Assembly (NCBI GenBank): GCA_002030045.1
Contig: LQBI01000002.1
Location: forward strand, 200,676 to 264,675
Reading direction: 5' to 3'
Source: Candidatus Aegiribacteria sp. MLS_C
GTDB lineage: Bacteria > Fermentibacterota > Fermentibacteria > Fermentibacterales > JCC-6
Length of the DNA: 64,000 nucleotides
A model generated the notes under the pieces. That model made no database searches, was not told the DNA's origin, and worked only from the letters and a program-made list of their open reading frames with translations. Both the position numbers and the translations under genes were made by a program. Positions 8,002 through 16,571 of the stretch are shown piece after piece. Within the stretch, counting starts at the first letter, position 1; each line of letters begins with the position of its first letter.

Positions 8002-9794
8002 CTTCCTACCCGCCAGACCTCGGCCAGTCTGGATGTTCCTCTGGCGGGTCCAGCCAGATAGACCCCCGCCGCTGTTCCCCTCATCGATCCCATCAGTTCC
8101 GCGAGCATATCCAGTGAGCAGGAGAGGACATCTTCGTCGTCCATGTCCCTTATCTCCGCCAGCACTTCTTCCGGTATGGATATGCCGGGCACTTCCGCGG
8201 CCAGGTATTCCGCCGAATACCGGTTCCTGAAGGGCATCAGTGCAGGTATGACCGGAAACTCCTCCAGCAGGTCGGCGGACTCCTCCAGGGTCCGCGCCGA
8301 GTAGACCGGCTGGCTGATGAAGAACCTGCACCCGGCCTCCCACCGGCGCTCCATCTTCTCCCTGGCACCGGGATCACCCAGGGACACCGCGGTGCCCGGG
8401 AAGAAACCGGCACCCGAGCCAAGCTTCCTGCCGTTGAGGTCCACTCCCAGGGAAAGGTTGCGCAGAAGCTCCAGAGTCTGGTCCGTGGACAGGTCGTACA
8501 CCGCGGTGGACTCCGGGTAATCACCCAGGGTCGGAGGGTCCCCGGATATCAGGAACACCGACCCCAGGCCGAAGCCCGACATGGCCAGCAGGTCGGCCTG
8601 GACCCTGGTGAGGCTCCTGTCCCTGAGGGCGAAGTGCACAAGCGGTTCCATTCCCAGCTTCTCTCTCAGGTAGAGACCCGAGATGGCGGGTGACATCCTG
8701 ACCTTTCCCATGGGCGAGTCGGGAATGCTCACCGTCAGTGGCGAAAAGCTGCGGAGTTTCTCTGCCCTCGAGGCGAATGCAGAGAGATCGCCACCTCTGG
8801 GGGGAAGAAGCTCCATGACGAGGGCGTCCCCGGCCGCCATGCCCGCCGCCAGGCCCGGAGGCTCACAGAGGACGGGTTTCTCGAAGGGCTCATCCTGCTC
8901 CTCTCCCCGTATGAAGGAGATCCTTGCAGGGGATGGGGTCTCTGACATCCTGGATGCAAGCATGGAAATGAACTCCGGTGTAGTCCCGCAGCATCCGCCT
9001 ATCATGGCGGTGCCGTCACCGGCGCAGGACAGCATGCACCTGCAGAAATGGTCAGGGTTCCCGGGGAAGATGAATCGGCCTTCCGAGTACCTGGCGGTCC
9101 CTGAGTTCGGTTTCAGAATGACAGGGAATGGTGAACACGACCGCAGCCGGGAATGGATGTCCATGGCCTGAAGCGGTCCGGTCCCGTGGTTGGCTCCCAG
9201 CATCGCGATGTCCGTGTTCAGGAAGGCTTCTACCGAGTCCTCTATGGAGAAGCCGGCAGGGGTCAGCAGATCGTGGCCGTAGGTGAAACTTACGGCTACG
9301 GGAATCTCCCTCGAGAAGCTCCTGACGAGATCGTACAGCATCCTGGCCTGTCTCGGGTCCACCTGGGTCTCCAGGAGTATAAGATCCGCACCGCCTCGAA
9401 GAAGACCCGAGATCTGCGGACCGAAGATTCCCGAGGTCAGCTCCATGTCGCAGGGTTCCATGCTGAACGACCTCCCTCCGGCGGGAGGTCCGACGGACCC
9501 CATTATCATGCATTCCGTGTTCCTCGCCGCCAGCCTGACGGCACGGAAGTTGATCTCCTCGCACCTCTCCGCCAGTCCCCTGGCGTCCAGCTTTGCCACG
9601 TTGGCGTCGAAGGTGTCCGTGGTGAGAGCGGAGGCTCCGGCCCCCGCGTATTCCCTGTGAATGCTGGCAACTATCTCGGGAGACCTTACGATCGCCTCAG
9701 ACGCAAGGTACGAGGCGGGATATCCCAGCGAAAAGAGGTATTCGCCCATAGCCCCGTCAGCTATAAGAAAGCCATCCTCAGCCCGAACGTACAT
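7998..9794 (-). CDS. Bifunctional homocysteine S-methyltransferase / methylene-THF reductase
   Basis: The 598-residue protein has the YitJ layout: a homocysteine methyltransferase barrel (about 1-285), then a MetF-type reductase (about 300-598) with LVHFALRDRSLTRVQAD, FLISGDPP, AGFFPGTAV and RFFISQPVYS segments, the last two being typical MTHFR motifs. It probably makes methyl-THF for the MetH encoded downstream. The usual first zinc Cys in the GANC motif is His203 here (GANHGTGP), while the second pair, Cys268 and Cys269 in GGCCGT, is kept. Zinc could still bind through His, or the methyltransferase half may have lost or changed activity. The gene follows the epimerase gene by 60 nt and overlaps the next one by 4 nt. 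Confidence 0.87.
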   Translation of the reverse strand: MYVRAEDGFLIADGAMGEYLFSLGYPASYLASEAIVRSPEIVASIHREYAGAGASALTTDTFDANVAKLDARGLAERCEEINFRAVRLAARNTECMIMGSVGPPAGGRSFSMEPCDMELTSGIFGPQISGLLRGGADLILLETQVDPRQARMLYDLVRSFSREIPVAVSFTYGHDLLTPAGFSIEDSVEAFLNTDIAMLGANHGTGPLQAMDIHSRLRSCSPFPVILKPNSGTARYSEGRFIFPGNPDHFCRCMLSCAGDGTAMIGGCCGTTPEFISMLASRMSETPSPARISFIRGEEQDEPFEKPVLCEPPGLAAGMAAGDALVMELLPPRGGDLSAFASRAEKLRSFSPLTVSIPDSPMGKVRMSPAISGLYLREKLGMEPLVHFALRDRSLTRVQADLLAMSGFGLGSVFLISGDPPTLGDYPESTAVYDLSTDQTLELLRNLSLGVDLNGRKLGSGAGFFPGTAVSLGDPGAREKMERRWEAGCRFFISQPVYSARTLEESADLLEEFPVIPALMPFRNRYSAEYLAAEVPGISIPEEVLAEIRDMDDEDVLSCSLDMLAELMGSMRGTAAGVYLAGPARGTSRLAEVWRVGR

Positions 9795-9854
9795 GAATGC
9801 ACCTCCGCCCCGAGGGATTCCTTCCGGGTGGTGTTCTCAGGCTGCGCCGGAGCC

Positions 9855-10790
9855 TCAGGCCCGGCGCAGCTGCATGAAAGATACTGTTTTTTCCAGACCC
9901 CTGCTGAAGGAGGTCACGGGAGAGTACTCGAGGAGTTCCCGGGCGAGGGATATGTCCGCCCTGCTGTGCATGACGTCGCCGGGTCTGGATGGACCGTGCT
10001 CGGGTTCGATGCCGGTCCTTCCAGTGAGCTGCCCTATTTCCAGGGCAAGACCGTTCACCGTTATGCTGTCCCCGCATGCTATGTTCATTACGCTCCCGGC
10101 GGCTCTTGGAGCATCGGCCGCCAGCAGGTTGGCGTGGACGATGTTGTCTATGTAGGTGAAGTCCCTGGACTGAAGACCGTCACCGTTGACCACCGGCGGC
10201 CTCCCTTCGAGGTAGGAGCGGATGAACAGCGGTATCACAGCCGAATACGGACTGTCGGGATCCTGGTAGGGTCCGAACACGTTGAAGTACCTCAGGGAGA
10301 CCGTCTCCAGACCGTAGATATGGTGGAACACCTGCATGTACTTCTCCCCGGCCAGCTTGCTCACCGCGTAAGGCGACAGTGGCCTCGCGGGGAGGTCCTC
10401 GCTCTTCACCCGATGGGGGGAATCACCGTAGATGGAAGACGAGGATGCGAAGAGGACCCTCCTGCATCCCGTGTCGAGTGCTGCGTGAAGGATGTTCAGC
10501 GTTCCCTGGACGTTCACCTCGTTGGTGGTTATCGGGTCGGATATGGACCTGGGCACGCTCGGGAGGGCTCCCTGGTGGAAGACCACGCTGACGCCGTCCA
10601 TGGCCTTGCGGACGATATGGTAGCTCCTGAGGTCGCCCTCGATGACCCGGACGCGATGGCGTATATCGGCGATATTGGCCCAGTGACCAGTAGAGAAATT
10701 ATCGAGGATGGTCACTTCGAAGCCTCTGGCAAGGGCCTCCCTGGCTATGTTGCTGCCTATGAAACCCGCGCCCCCGGTTATCAGGTACAT
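9855..10790 (-). CDS. NAD-dependent sugar epimerase/dehydratase (extended SDR)
   Basis: The 311-residue protein starts with the NAD-binding loop TGGAGFIGSN (GxxGxxG). Ser/Tyr-Lys catalysis is indicated by SSSSIYGDSP and YAVSKLAGEKY (YxxxK). YFNVFGPYQDPDSPYSAVIP is typical of UDP-glucose 4-epimerase and UDP-glucuronate decarboxylase relatives. It probably interconverts nucleotide sugars for envelope glycans. The ATG directly abuts the larB stop codon, so it is translated from the same message. Which sugar it uses cannot be told from sequence alone. Confidence 0.88.
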   Translation of the reverse strand: MYLITGGAGFIGSNIAREALARGFEVTILDNFSTGHWANIADIRHRVRVIEGDLRSYHIVRKAMDGVSVVFHQGALPSVPRSISDPITTNEVNVQGTLNILHAALDTGCRRVLFASSSSIYGDSPHRVKSEDLPARPLSPYAVSKLAGEKYMQVFHHIYGLETVSLRYFNVFGPYQDPDSPYSAVIPLFIRSYLEGRPPVVNGDGLQSRDFTYIDNIVHANLLAADAPRAAGSVMNIACGDSITVNGLALEIGQLTGRTGIEPEHGPSRPGDVMHSRADISLARELLEYSPVTSFSRGLEKTVSFMQLRRA

Positions 10791-11549
10791 TCAGCCGTCT
10801 CTTCTAAGTATCCTGAGGGCCGCCGCGGCAGCCCCCAGACCGTTGTCTATGTTCATGACACATATCCCGGGACTGCACGAGTTGAGCATGGAAAGAAGCG
10901 CGGTGACACCCCCGAAAGCCGTACCATAGCCTGTTGAGGTCGGGACAGCAACCACCGGACCGCGGTACAGGCCTCCCAGAACCGAAGGAAGGGCGGCGTC
11001 CATACCTGCGAAGACAAGGCATACCGAAGCTTCCCTCACTGCGGGCAGGGTCTCCGACAGCCTGTGTATTCCCGCTACTCCGATATCGTACAGCCTGACG
11101 ACCCTGACCCGCATGGTCTCGAGGACCACCGCAGCTTCCTCCGCGGCATGGAGGTCCGATGTGCCGGCGGAGACGACTGCCACCGATCCCTCCGACGGGT
11201 CCGGCTCGATCTTCGGGAACCCGGCCACGAAGATGCCGGCCCTGCTGTTGTAGTTTCCGCGGGGATACCTTTCCAGTAGAAGGGCTCCCCGGCGCTGGTC
11301 CAGCCTGGAGACGATTGCCAGTCCGGTCCTCTCAAGCAGGCTTCCGGTAACCTCAAGAAGTTCGTCCTGGGTCTTGCCCGATGCAAGGACTATCTCCGGC
11401 AGCACGGCCCTTATTCCCCTTCCCGCATCCAGCCTTGCGAAACCAAGATTGCGGGTGAGGCTCGAGTTGAGTATCGCCAGCGCCTCCTCGGGGGTAAGTC
11501 CCGCCCTGCCTATAAGGTCCAGAAGCTGTCCGGTCCGGTCGCTATCCAT
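10791..11549 (-). CDS. larB: Nickel-pincer cofactor synthesis protein LarB (NaAD carboxylase/hydrolase)
   Basis: The 252-residue protein has an N-terminal helical region and a C-terminal PurE-like (AIR carboxylase) fold. Typical LarB segments are visible: FARLDAGRGIR, VSAGTSDLHAAEEAA, DIGVAGIHRL, VFAGMDAALPSVLGGL and PTSTGYGTAFGG. LarB carboxylates and hydrolyses nicotinic acid adenine dinucleotide, the first step to the nickel-pincer nucleotide of lactate racemase-type enzymes. larC lies in the same operon and larE is divergent next to it, so the full synthesis set is present. The start overlaps the end of hydE by 8 nt. No larA is in this window. Confidence 0.93.
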   Translation of the reverse strand: MDSDRTGQLLDLIGRAGLTPEEALAILNSSLTRNLGFARLDAGRGIRAVLPEIVLASGKTQDELLEVTGSLLERTGLAIVSRLDQRRGALLLERYPRGNYNSRAGIFVAGFPKIEPDPSEGSVAVVSAGTSDLHAAEEAAVVLETMRVRVVRLYDIGVAGIHRLSETLPAVREASVCLVFAGMDAALPSVLGGLYRGPVVAVPTSTGYGTAFGGVTALLSMLNSCSPGICVMNIDNGLGAAAAALRILRRDG

Positions 11550-12618
11550 GGTTCCGTTCCATCTCCATCATCCTCTCCCGGTAGTGCGGGGGATCCCCCG
11601 GGTCCTCGAGTATAAGCTCCCTTCCGATGGAACGGAATCTCCTCCCCAGCTCCCCTATTATCCGTTCCGGAGAGTCGTTCACCTCTGACTTGCCCGAGTA
11701 GAGGTCGTACCTTCCGCGGTAGACCGCAGGCGTCAGGTTGGGCATCACCACGTTGGCACCTGCCATCAGTCCTCTCTCCAGGCCGTCGGGAGAGAGGGTC
11801 TGGAGAGCGGTGGTGGCCGCGATGTTCACCCCTTCGGTCATCAGCCTAACAAGAGCTGTCATCCTCAGGGTAAGTACTGTCCGGGTCTCCGGATCAGGCG
11901 CGGGACCTGCGATCCCGGCCATGGGAGTGCCCGGGCTCTCCACGTAGGGACCCATTCCCACCATATCGATATCCATGTCCCTCATGAACAGCAGGTCGTC
12001 GGCCAGGTCCCCGCAGGTCTGGCCTGGAATGCCTATCAGGACTCCCGTACCCGTCTGCCAGCCTGATCTTCCGAGGTATTGGAGAGCCTCGACCCTCCTG
12101 TCATGGGAATGCAGGGCGTCGTCAGGATGAAAACGCCTGTAGAGAGAGGGAGAGGAGAATTCTATTCTGAGCAGGTAACGTTCGCCTCCGGAGGCCCTGA
12201 GCATGTCGTAGCCGTCCTCGGGCAGTTCGCCCAGCGAAAGCACCATCCTGGTCCCCGGAAGCTCCTCCCGGCACCATCGTAATACTGCGGCGACCCCTTC
12301 CAGATGGTCGATCCCCTGCATCTCGCCGGACTGGAGAAGGAAGGACCTGAGTCCCAGCCGGTATCCCCCGGCAAGGACGGAAAACACTTCCTCCGGCGCC
12401 ATGGAGTACCGGTCAAGTCCCTGCCTGTCCCTGCGCAGACCGCAGTAGAGACAGTTCTTCCCGCATCGGTTGGATATCTCGATCAGACCCCTCATGTAAA
12501 CGACGTCTCCGATGTCCCGGTGGAGATCATCCCGAGCCGCGGCGAAGAGGTCCTGATCGGACCCGCCGCCTTCCAGCAGAAAGGCGAGTTCATCCCTTGA
12601 AGGATCCCTCGGAAGCAT
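11542..12618 (-). CDS. hydE: [FeFe]-hydrogenase maturase HydE (radical SAM)
   Basis: The 358-residue protein carries a radical SAM cluster motif at Cys52, Cys56 and Cys59 (SNRCGKNCLYCGLRR). HydE-specific stretches follow: FLLQSGE, LSLGELPE, YLLRIEFSSP, GVLIGIPGQT, DIDMVGMGPY and NVVMPNLTP. HydE helps build the H-cluster of [FeFe]-hydrogenase. I considered PylB and BioB, but the CGLRRD context and the GIPGQT and MVGMGPY segments fit HydE. hydF and hydG are not here, and the gene is sandwiched between a thioredoxin-like gene and larB, overlapping larB by 8 nt. That is an unusual setting for a hydrogenase maturase. Confidence 0.88.
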   Translation of the reverse strand: MLPRDPSRDELAFLLEGGGSDQDLFAAARDDLHRDIGDVVYMRGLIEISNRCGKNCLYCGLRRDRQGLDRYSMAPEEVFSVLAGGYRLGLRSFLLQSGEMQGIDHLEGVAAVLRWCREELPGTRMVLSLGELPEDGYDMLRASGGERYLLRIEFSSPSLYRRFHPDDALHSHDRRVEALQYLGRSGWQTGTGVLIGIPGQTCGDLADDLLFMRDMDIDMVGMGPYVESPGTPMAGIAGPAPDPETRTVLTLRMTALVRLMTEGVNIAATTALQTLSPDGLERGLMAGANVVMPNLTPAVYRGRYDLYSGKSEVNDSPERIIGELGRRFRSIGRELILEDPGDPPHYRERMMEMERNHG

Positions 12619-12622
12619 CCTG

Positions 12623-13318
12623 TCAGCTGTTCCCGCCGAGGGAACCCTCCGATCGGTCGAGGGTCTCGGGAAGGTAGTGCCCGCCGTCGGGGCGGAATAC
12701 CCTTATATCGGTGTAGCGCATTGCCCTGAGCTGCTGCAGCAGGTCCTCAACGATGCCGCTCAGATCTGCCCTGTCCCAGCCCAGGAAGAACCTGGCGGAA
12801 ACCCTGGCCCTGGCGTCCAGTACCAGCAGAGCCGGAATCGTTCCGACGTTGAACCTCCTGGAGACCATTCCCCGGTCGTCCACCAATACCGGGAACTCGA
12901 TGCCCCAGTCATCCATGGTGTCAGTCAGCCTGTCGATATCGGTCTCCCCGGTCCTCACGGCTGCAATCACCGCCAGGGGCTGTTCCCTGAACTCCTCATG
13001 CACCTGTTCCAGGCGCTGGCAGTACTCGAGGTCCGAGAGGGTCTCGAGATTGCAGAAGTAGAGAACAACCACATGCCGGCTAAGCTGATCGTACAGGCTC
13101 AGTGGTTCCGATGTATTGATCCAGATATGGTCCGAGGGAAAATCGCCCACGTCGGAGAGCACGTCGCTGCCCTGCGGTTCGGGACCCAGGTCGAAGATGA
13201 AGCCGATGAGGAATGCGACCAGCAGCATCACGGTGAGGAAGAGAACGGTGGATCTCGTCCTTCTCCTGCTCAGGGCGGACCAGGGCAGTTCTTCCGAATA
13301 ATCCTCCGGTACGTTCAC
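12623..13318 (-). CDS. Membrane-anchored thioredoxin/peroxiredoxin-fold protein
   Basis: The gene is read from GTG 13318, which overlaps the larC stop (GTGA) and has GGAGG upstream. A longer upstream frame would run far into larC. The 231-residue protein has one N-terminal membrane helix (VLFLTVMLLVAFLIGFIF), then an extracytoplasmic TlpA/AhpC-like fold: VVVLYFCNLETLSDLEYC, PLAVIAAVRTGE, EFPVLVDDRGMVSRRFNVGTIPALLVLD. The cis-Pro loop (TIPA) is present, but the active-site CxxC is replaced by two Cys spaced 10 residues apart, so it may be a peroxiredoxin-like or atypical redox protein. Its partner is unknown. Confidence 0.75.
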   Translation of the reverse strand: MNVPEDYSEELPWSALSRRRTRSTVLFLTVMLLVAFLIGFIFDLGPEPQGSDVLSDVGDFPSDHIWINTSEPLSLYDQLSRHVVVLYFCNLETLSDLEYCQRLEQVHEEFREQPLAVIAAVRTGETDIDRLTDTMDDWGIEFPVLVDDRGMVSRRFNVGTIPALLVLDARARVSARFFLGWDRADLSGIVEDLLQQLRAMRYTDIRVFRPDGGHYLPETLDRSEGSLGGNS

Positions 13319-14496
13319 CGGGCATCCTCCGCTTCGGATGCGAGCCTTGCCGCGGTGAGGACCCTGCTGACGGGAACGCCGTGCCGCCGTGCCGCTGCTG
13401 AGCACTCGCCGTACTCGGGTTCGGCGTGCAGCAGCTCCCCCGCCAGGTATGACCTCTTGACGCCGATTTCTCCGTACTCAGTGGATACTGCGGCATGCTC
13501 CCTCTTCAGGACGGCCCTGCCGAATCGGCCTATCCGTGCTCCCAGGGTGGTGCTGTGCCTGAAGGCCGCGGACAGGACATCATCCAGCCGGTCTTCATGG
13601 CAGATGACCACCGCCTCCAGTGCCGGCCTGCCCTTCCTGCCGATGCACATAGAGGCGTAACAGTCTACTGCGCCGGCTTCGAGGACCTCCCTTGAGAGGT
13701 CGGGCCAGCGGCGGGGGTCCATATCGTCGATGACGGTTCTTACCTCGATGCAGCGGTCCTGGTCCCAGGGGGCTTCGGGGATGGTCTCCCCGACCGTGAC
13801 CCTGATGAGGTTTGGACGGGTAAGTTCCCTGTCTCCCGCTCCGTAACCCACCTGTCCGACCCTGAAGGGAGGCGGAGTGGTTTCCCAGGCAGTAACTGCC
13901 GAAGCGAGGATCGCAGCTCCGGTGGGAGTGGTGATCTCGAAGGGTATGCCGCTTGGAGAGACCGGAATTCCCGAGAGTATTCCCAGCGTGGCCGGCGCCG
14001 GGACCGGGAGTATCCCGTGAGCGGACTGCAGCGTACCGGTGCCGGTGGAGACAGGCGCCGAATGGACCTCCTCCACTCCGAGCAGGTGCAGTCCGCAGAA
14101 AGCTCCAGTTATGTCGATGATGGCGTCCATCGCACCCACTTCGTGGAAATGGACCTCCTCAACGCCAATGCCATGGACCTTCGCTTCCGCTGCGGCGAGT
14201 ATTTCGAAGGCCCCTGAGGCACGGACCTTCACATCTTCGGGAAGGTCCGACCCGGAAAGCAGGTCAAGTATGTCCGAAAGGTGTCTCGCAGGCTCCCCCT
14301 CAGGTGCCGTAACGTGCACCAGCTTCCCTCTCAGACAGCCGCGGACCACTTCGGTGCAGGAGATTTCCCAGCCGTCGAGGCCAAGGCCGCTCAGCATTTC
14401 CCGCAGGCTTTCCAGAGACACTCCGGCATCCAGCAGCGCACCGAGGACCATGTTGCCCGATACGCCGCACCATGGGTCGAATACCGCTATTCTCAA
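13315..14496 (-). CDS. larC: Nickel-pincer cofactor nickel-insertion protein LarC
   Basis: The protein has the LarC (former DUF111) pattern: IAVFDPWCGVSGNMVLGALLDAG near the start, EVHFHEVGAMDAIIDITG, ITTPTGAAIL, CIEVRTVIDDMDP and GRIGRFGRAVLKREH. LarC inserts nickel into the pyridinium dithiocarboxylate nucleotide made by LarB and LarE. I place the start at TTG 14496 because homologues begin right at this strand and an AAGGGCGG site lies upstream; ATG 14559 would add 21 unconserved residues. In Lactobacillus the two halves are joined by a programmed frameshift, while here they form one continuous frame. The gene heads the long minus-strand operon and is divergent from larE. Confidence 0.9.
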   Translation of the reverse strand: MRIAVFDPWCGVSGNMVLGALLDAGVSLESLREMLSGLGLDGWEISCTEVVRGCLRGKLVHVTAPEGEPARHLSDILDLLSGSDLPEDVKVRASGAFEILAAAEAKVHGIGVEEVHFHEVGAMDAIIDITGAFCGLHLLGVEEVHSAPVSTGTGTLQSAHGILPVPAPATLGILSGIPVSPSGIPFEITTPTGAAILASAVTAWETTPPPFRVGQVGYGAGDRELTRPNLIRVTVGETIPEAPWDQDRCIEVRTVIDDMDPRRWPDLSREVLEAGAVDCYASMCIGRKGRPALEAVVICHEDRLDDVLSAAFRHSTTLGARIGRFGRAVLKREHAAVSTEYGEIGVKRSYLAGELLHAEPEYGECSAAARRHGVPVSRVLTAARLASEAEDAR

Positions 14497-14617
14497 TTGA
14501 CCGCCCTTCTTCCCGTTCCTGTGGCGGGTCCACGGACGGGGAACGAACTCGACGAGCATTAATTACTTCATAATATAAGCCCTTCCCCGTTACCCCTGCT
14601 ATAGGAGGTGCCCCATT

Positions 14618-15415
14618 GTGAAAGGTAGTCGCCCCTCGTTGAAAAGCAGCCTCAACTCGATACTGGGCGAGTACCGGAGCCTCGCCGTGCTCTTCTCTGG
14701 CGGAAGGGACAGCGAGGTGCTTCTGCGGGCGGCGGTCTCATCGTCGGACCCTGGAAGCGTCCTCTCCATCACAGCGGATTCCCCGCTACTGGCGGACTTC
14801 TACCGCCGCCGCATTCGGCAGGTATGCGGTGAACTGGGTCTGGTGCCGGCCATGCTTCCCGTCTGGCGGAAGATGGAGCCTCTGCTGCGAAAGAACGGAA
14901 CGGAGCGCTGCTACGTGTGCAGGAAGACCGTCTATGGTGTCCTTTTCCCCGAGGCCCTCGCCAGGGGTGCAGGCACCGTTGCCGACGGGACCACGGTGGA
15001 CGACCTGGAGGAACGCAGACCGGGTCTGAGGGCTGCGGAGGAGGAGCACATCATGCATCCCTTCGTCCTGGCCGGCATGGGCAGGTCAGACGTGATTGAA
15101 CTCGGTCGCTCCATGGGTATGCGGGATGATGGCCCGCCTCCCGACTCCTGCCTGGCCACCAGGATACCGGAAGGTATGGAGCTGACACGGGAACTCCTGC
15201 GCCTGGTGGAGTCCGTGGAGGCCCCACTTAGACCCATTGTGAGAGGCAGGTTCAGGGTAAGGGTAATGCCCGGGATTCTCAGGGTAGAGTACCAGACCGT
15301 CGACGGCGAGAAAGTGCTGTCATGTCTTCGGGAGATGGAGACGACAGCGGGAAGGGCGGGAATGGGGATAGAGACTGTCCTGACCGACGGTCAGTCCTCC
15401 TCGAGGTACCGATAG
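14618..15415 (+). CDS. larE: LarE, sulfur transferase of nickel-pincer cofactor synthesis
   Basis: The 265-residue protein has a PP-loop ATPase motif SGGRDS (27-32) that adenylates the substrate. Three Cys sit where LarE active-site residues lie: Cys98 and Cys101 (RCYVCRK) and Cys178 (DSCLATRIPEG). LarE of Lactobacillus uses one sacrificial Cys, whereas three-Cys forms are known to hold a [4Fe-4S] cluster that can act as sulfur carrier; this protein looks like the latter type (inference). GTG 14618 has a strong AGGAGG at 14603-14608. The gene is divergent from larC, and an AT-rich stretch (14570-14577, TAATATAA) in the gap could be a -10 element. Confidence 0.9.
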   Translation: MKGSRPSLKSSLNSILGEYRSLAVLFSGGRDSEVLLRAAVSSSDPGSVLSITADSPLLADFYRRRIRQVCGELGLVPAMLPVWRKMEPLLRKNGTERCYVCRKTVYGVLFPEALARGAGTVADGTTVDDLEERRPGLRAAEEEHIMHPFVLAGMGRSDVIELGRSMGMRDDGPPPDSCLATRIPEGMELTRELLRLVESVEAPLRPIVRGRFRVRVMPGILRVEYQTVDGEKVLSCLREMETTAGRAGMGIETVLTDGQSSSRYR

Positions 15416-16071
15416 TAGCTGTGAAGCGTGTTGATGGCGGCCAGCGGGTTGTGTCCCGTAGGCCTGTCCTTCACCACCAGGACAGTGCACGGCGCTTTCG
15501 AATGCCCGAGGAAGAGGGAATCGTGACCGACGCAAAGACCCATGACTATATTGAACTGGGTACCGGCCCTGTTCAATGCCTCGGCCTGCAGAATGGGGTT
15601 GCACATGGCTTCCGGATGCCCCGGCCTTATCTTCATGTCGTCAGGCACTCCCAGCTCCTCCTTGGGTACCATTCCGGCCTTGCATACCACGGAGACCACC
15701 TCGAAGCCCCTGCCCTCGAGGAATGATGCGACCTTTCCCGCTTCCCTCTGAAGTCCTACGCAGAAGACGAGCCCCAGTCTTCTGTAGCCCATCTTAACGG
15801 CGAATTCGGCCACTTCCATCACCCTTGGCTTGCAGGGCCTCGGTGAATGCACGTCCTCACCCCTGCCGCAGTAACCCTCGCCCTCCTGTATCGAAGCCTG
15901 TTTAGCGAACTCACGCAGCGCCGGTTCGCCGTACCTCTGCCTGACCCACTCAACCAGGTCGCGATCCATCGTTGGGCATCCCTCGGGACCCGCACCTCCA
16001 TCTATCCTGCATGCCCGGCGGTCGACGGGCACAGGACACCGGGCACAGGAGGGGAGTGCCTTGACCTTCAT
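15391..16071 (-). CDS. DUF1847 metal-binding-like protein
   Basis: The 226-residue protein is rich in Cys: an N-terminal SCARCPVPVDRRAC and later GYCGRG, RPCKPR, FCVG, VVCKAG, MCNPI and GLCVGHD. The C-terminal half (NPILQAEALNRAGTQFN, GLCVGHDSLFLGHSKAP, VKDRPTGHNPLAA) is the DUF1847 signature. The family is thought to bind metal, perhaps an Fe-S cluster; its function is not known to me. The last 25 nt overlap the end of convergent larE, and the start overlaps the stop of the upstream PH-domain gene by 4 nt. Confidence 0.82.
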   Translation of the reverse strand: MKVKALPSCARCPVPVDRRACRIDGGAGPEGCPTMDRDLVEWVRQRYGEPALREFAKQASIQEGEGYCGRGEDVHSPRPCKPRVMEVAEFAVKMGYRRLGLVFCVGLQREAGKVASFLEGRGFEVVSVVCKAGMVPKEELGVPDDMKIRPGHPEAMCNPILQAEALNRAGTQFNIVMGLCVGHDSLFLGHSKAPCTVLVVKDRPTGHNPLAAINTLHSYYRYLEED

Positions 16072-16571
16072 CGCTCCCGGATCCCGTTTTCGAGCATCTC
16101 CACGAACAGCCCTGGATTCCCCGGGGAGACGACCAGGATCCCCGAGACGGATTCTATGAGCACGCAGTTGCGGTGGTAGGTGACGTAGGCCCTGAAGCTG
16201 CCCAGACGGCCGCTCCTGAACCTTCCGGAGAAGCTGAAGAGCCCTCCGTTGCCCCAGGTCCTGATGGCGCCGGTCATCGCTTTCGGGTCGTGCTCCACCC
16301 TTCGAAGGACTCCCAGCGCTATGTCAGTGTTCCACAGAAGGCGCTTCACGGATATTCCCTCTCCGGTGATCCGGTAGCCCCTGACCGTAAGAAGCAGGGC
16401 CGGGGCCAGCACGGCCGGCGGGACCACCAGGTAGAGCGCGGTCTGGAGAGGTGTCCGTACATCACCGAAGACTGCCATCCCTGCGAAGATACCTAACAGC
16501 AGCGCAGTAACCAGGAAGCTGATCACCTTCAGATGAGTGCCCCAGGGGGCGTCGAAGCAGGTCCCTTCCAT
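16068..16571 (-). CDS. Two-helix membrane protein with bacterial PH domain
   Basis: The 167-residue protein has two membrane helices near its start (VISFLVTALLLGIFAGMAVF and LYLVVPPAVLAPALLLTV). After them comes a PH-like beta domain (YRITGEGISVKRLLWNTDIALGVLRRVEHD, then a long beta region ending in SPGNPGLFVEML), as in PF10882/bPH families. Its role is unknown. It is the first gene of a two-gene unit with the DUF1847 gene (4-nt overlap). Confidence 0.7.
   Translation of the reverse strand: MEGTCFDAPWGTHLKVISFLVTALLLGIFAGMAVFGDVRTPLQTALYLVVPPAVLAPALLLTVRGYRITGEGISVKRLLWNTDIALGVLRRVEHDPKAMTGAIRTWGNGGLFSFSGRFRSGRLGSFRAYVTYHRNCVLIESVSGILVVSPGNPGLFVEMLENGIRER

Noticed and set aside
9153-10937. 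Plus-strand open frame of about 590 codons
   Set aside because: It is antisense to the YitJ-like, epimerase and larB genes, each with clear family motifs. Open antisense frames are common in GC-rich DNA.
11542-12618. PylB (pyrrolysine synthesis) as identity of the radical SAM gene, which could explain in-frame TAG codons
   Set aside because: The CGLRRD context and downstream motifs fit HydE, and no pylC, pylD, pylS or tRNA-Pyl is visible.
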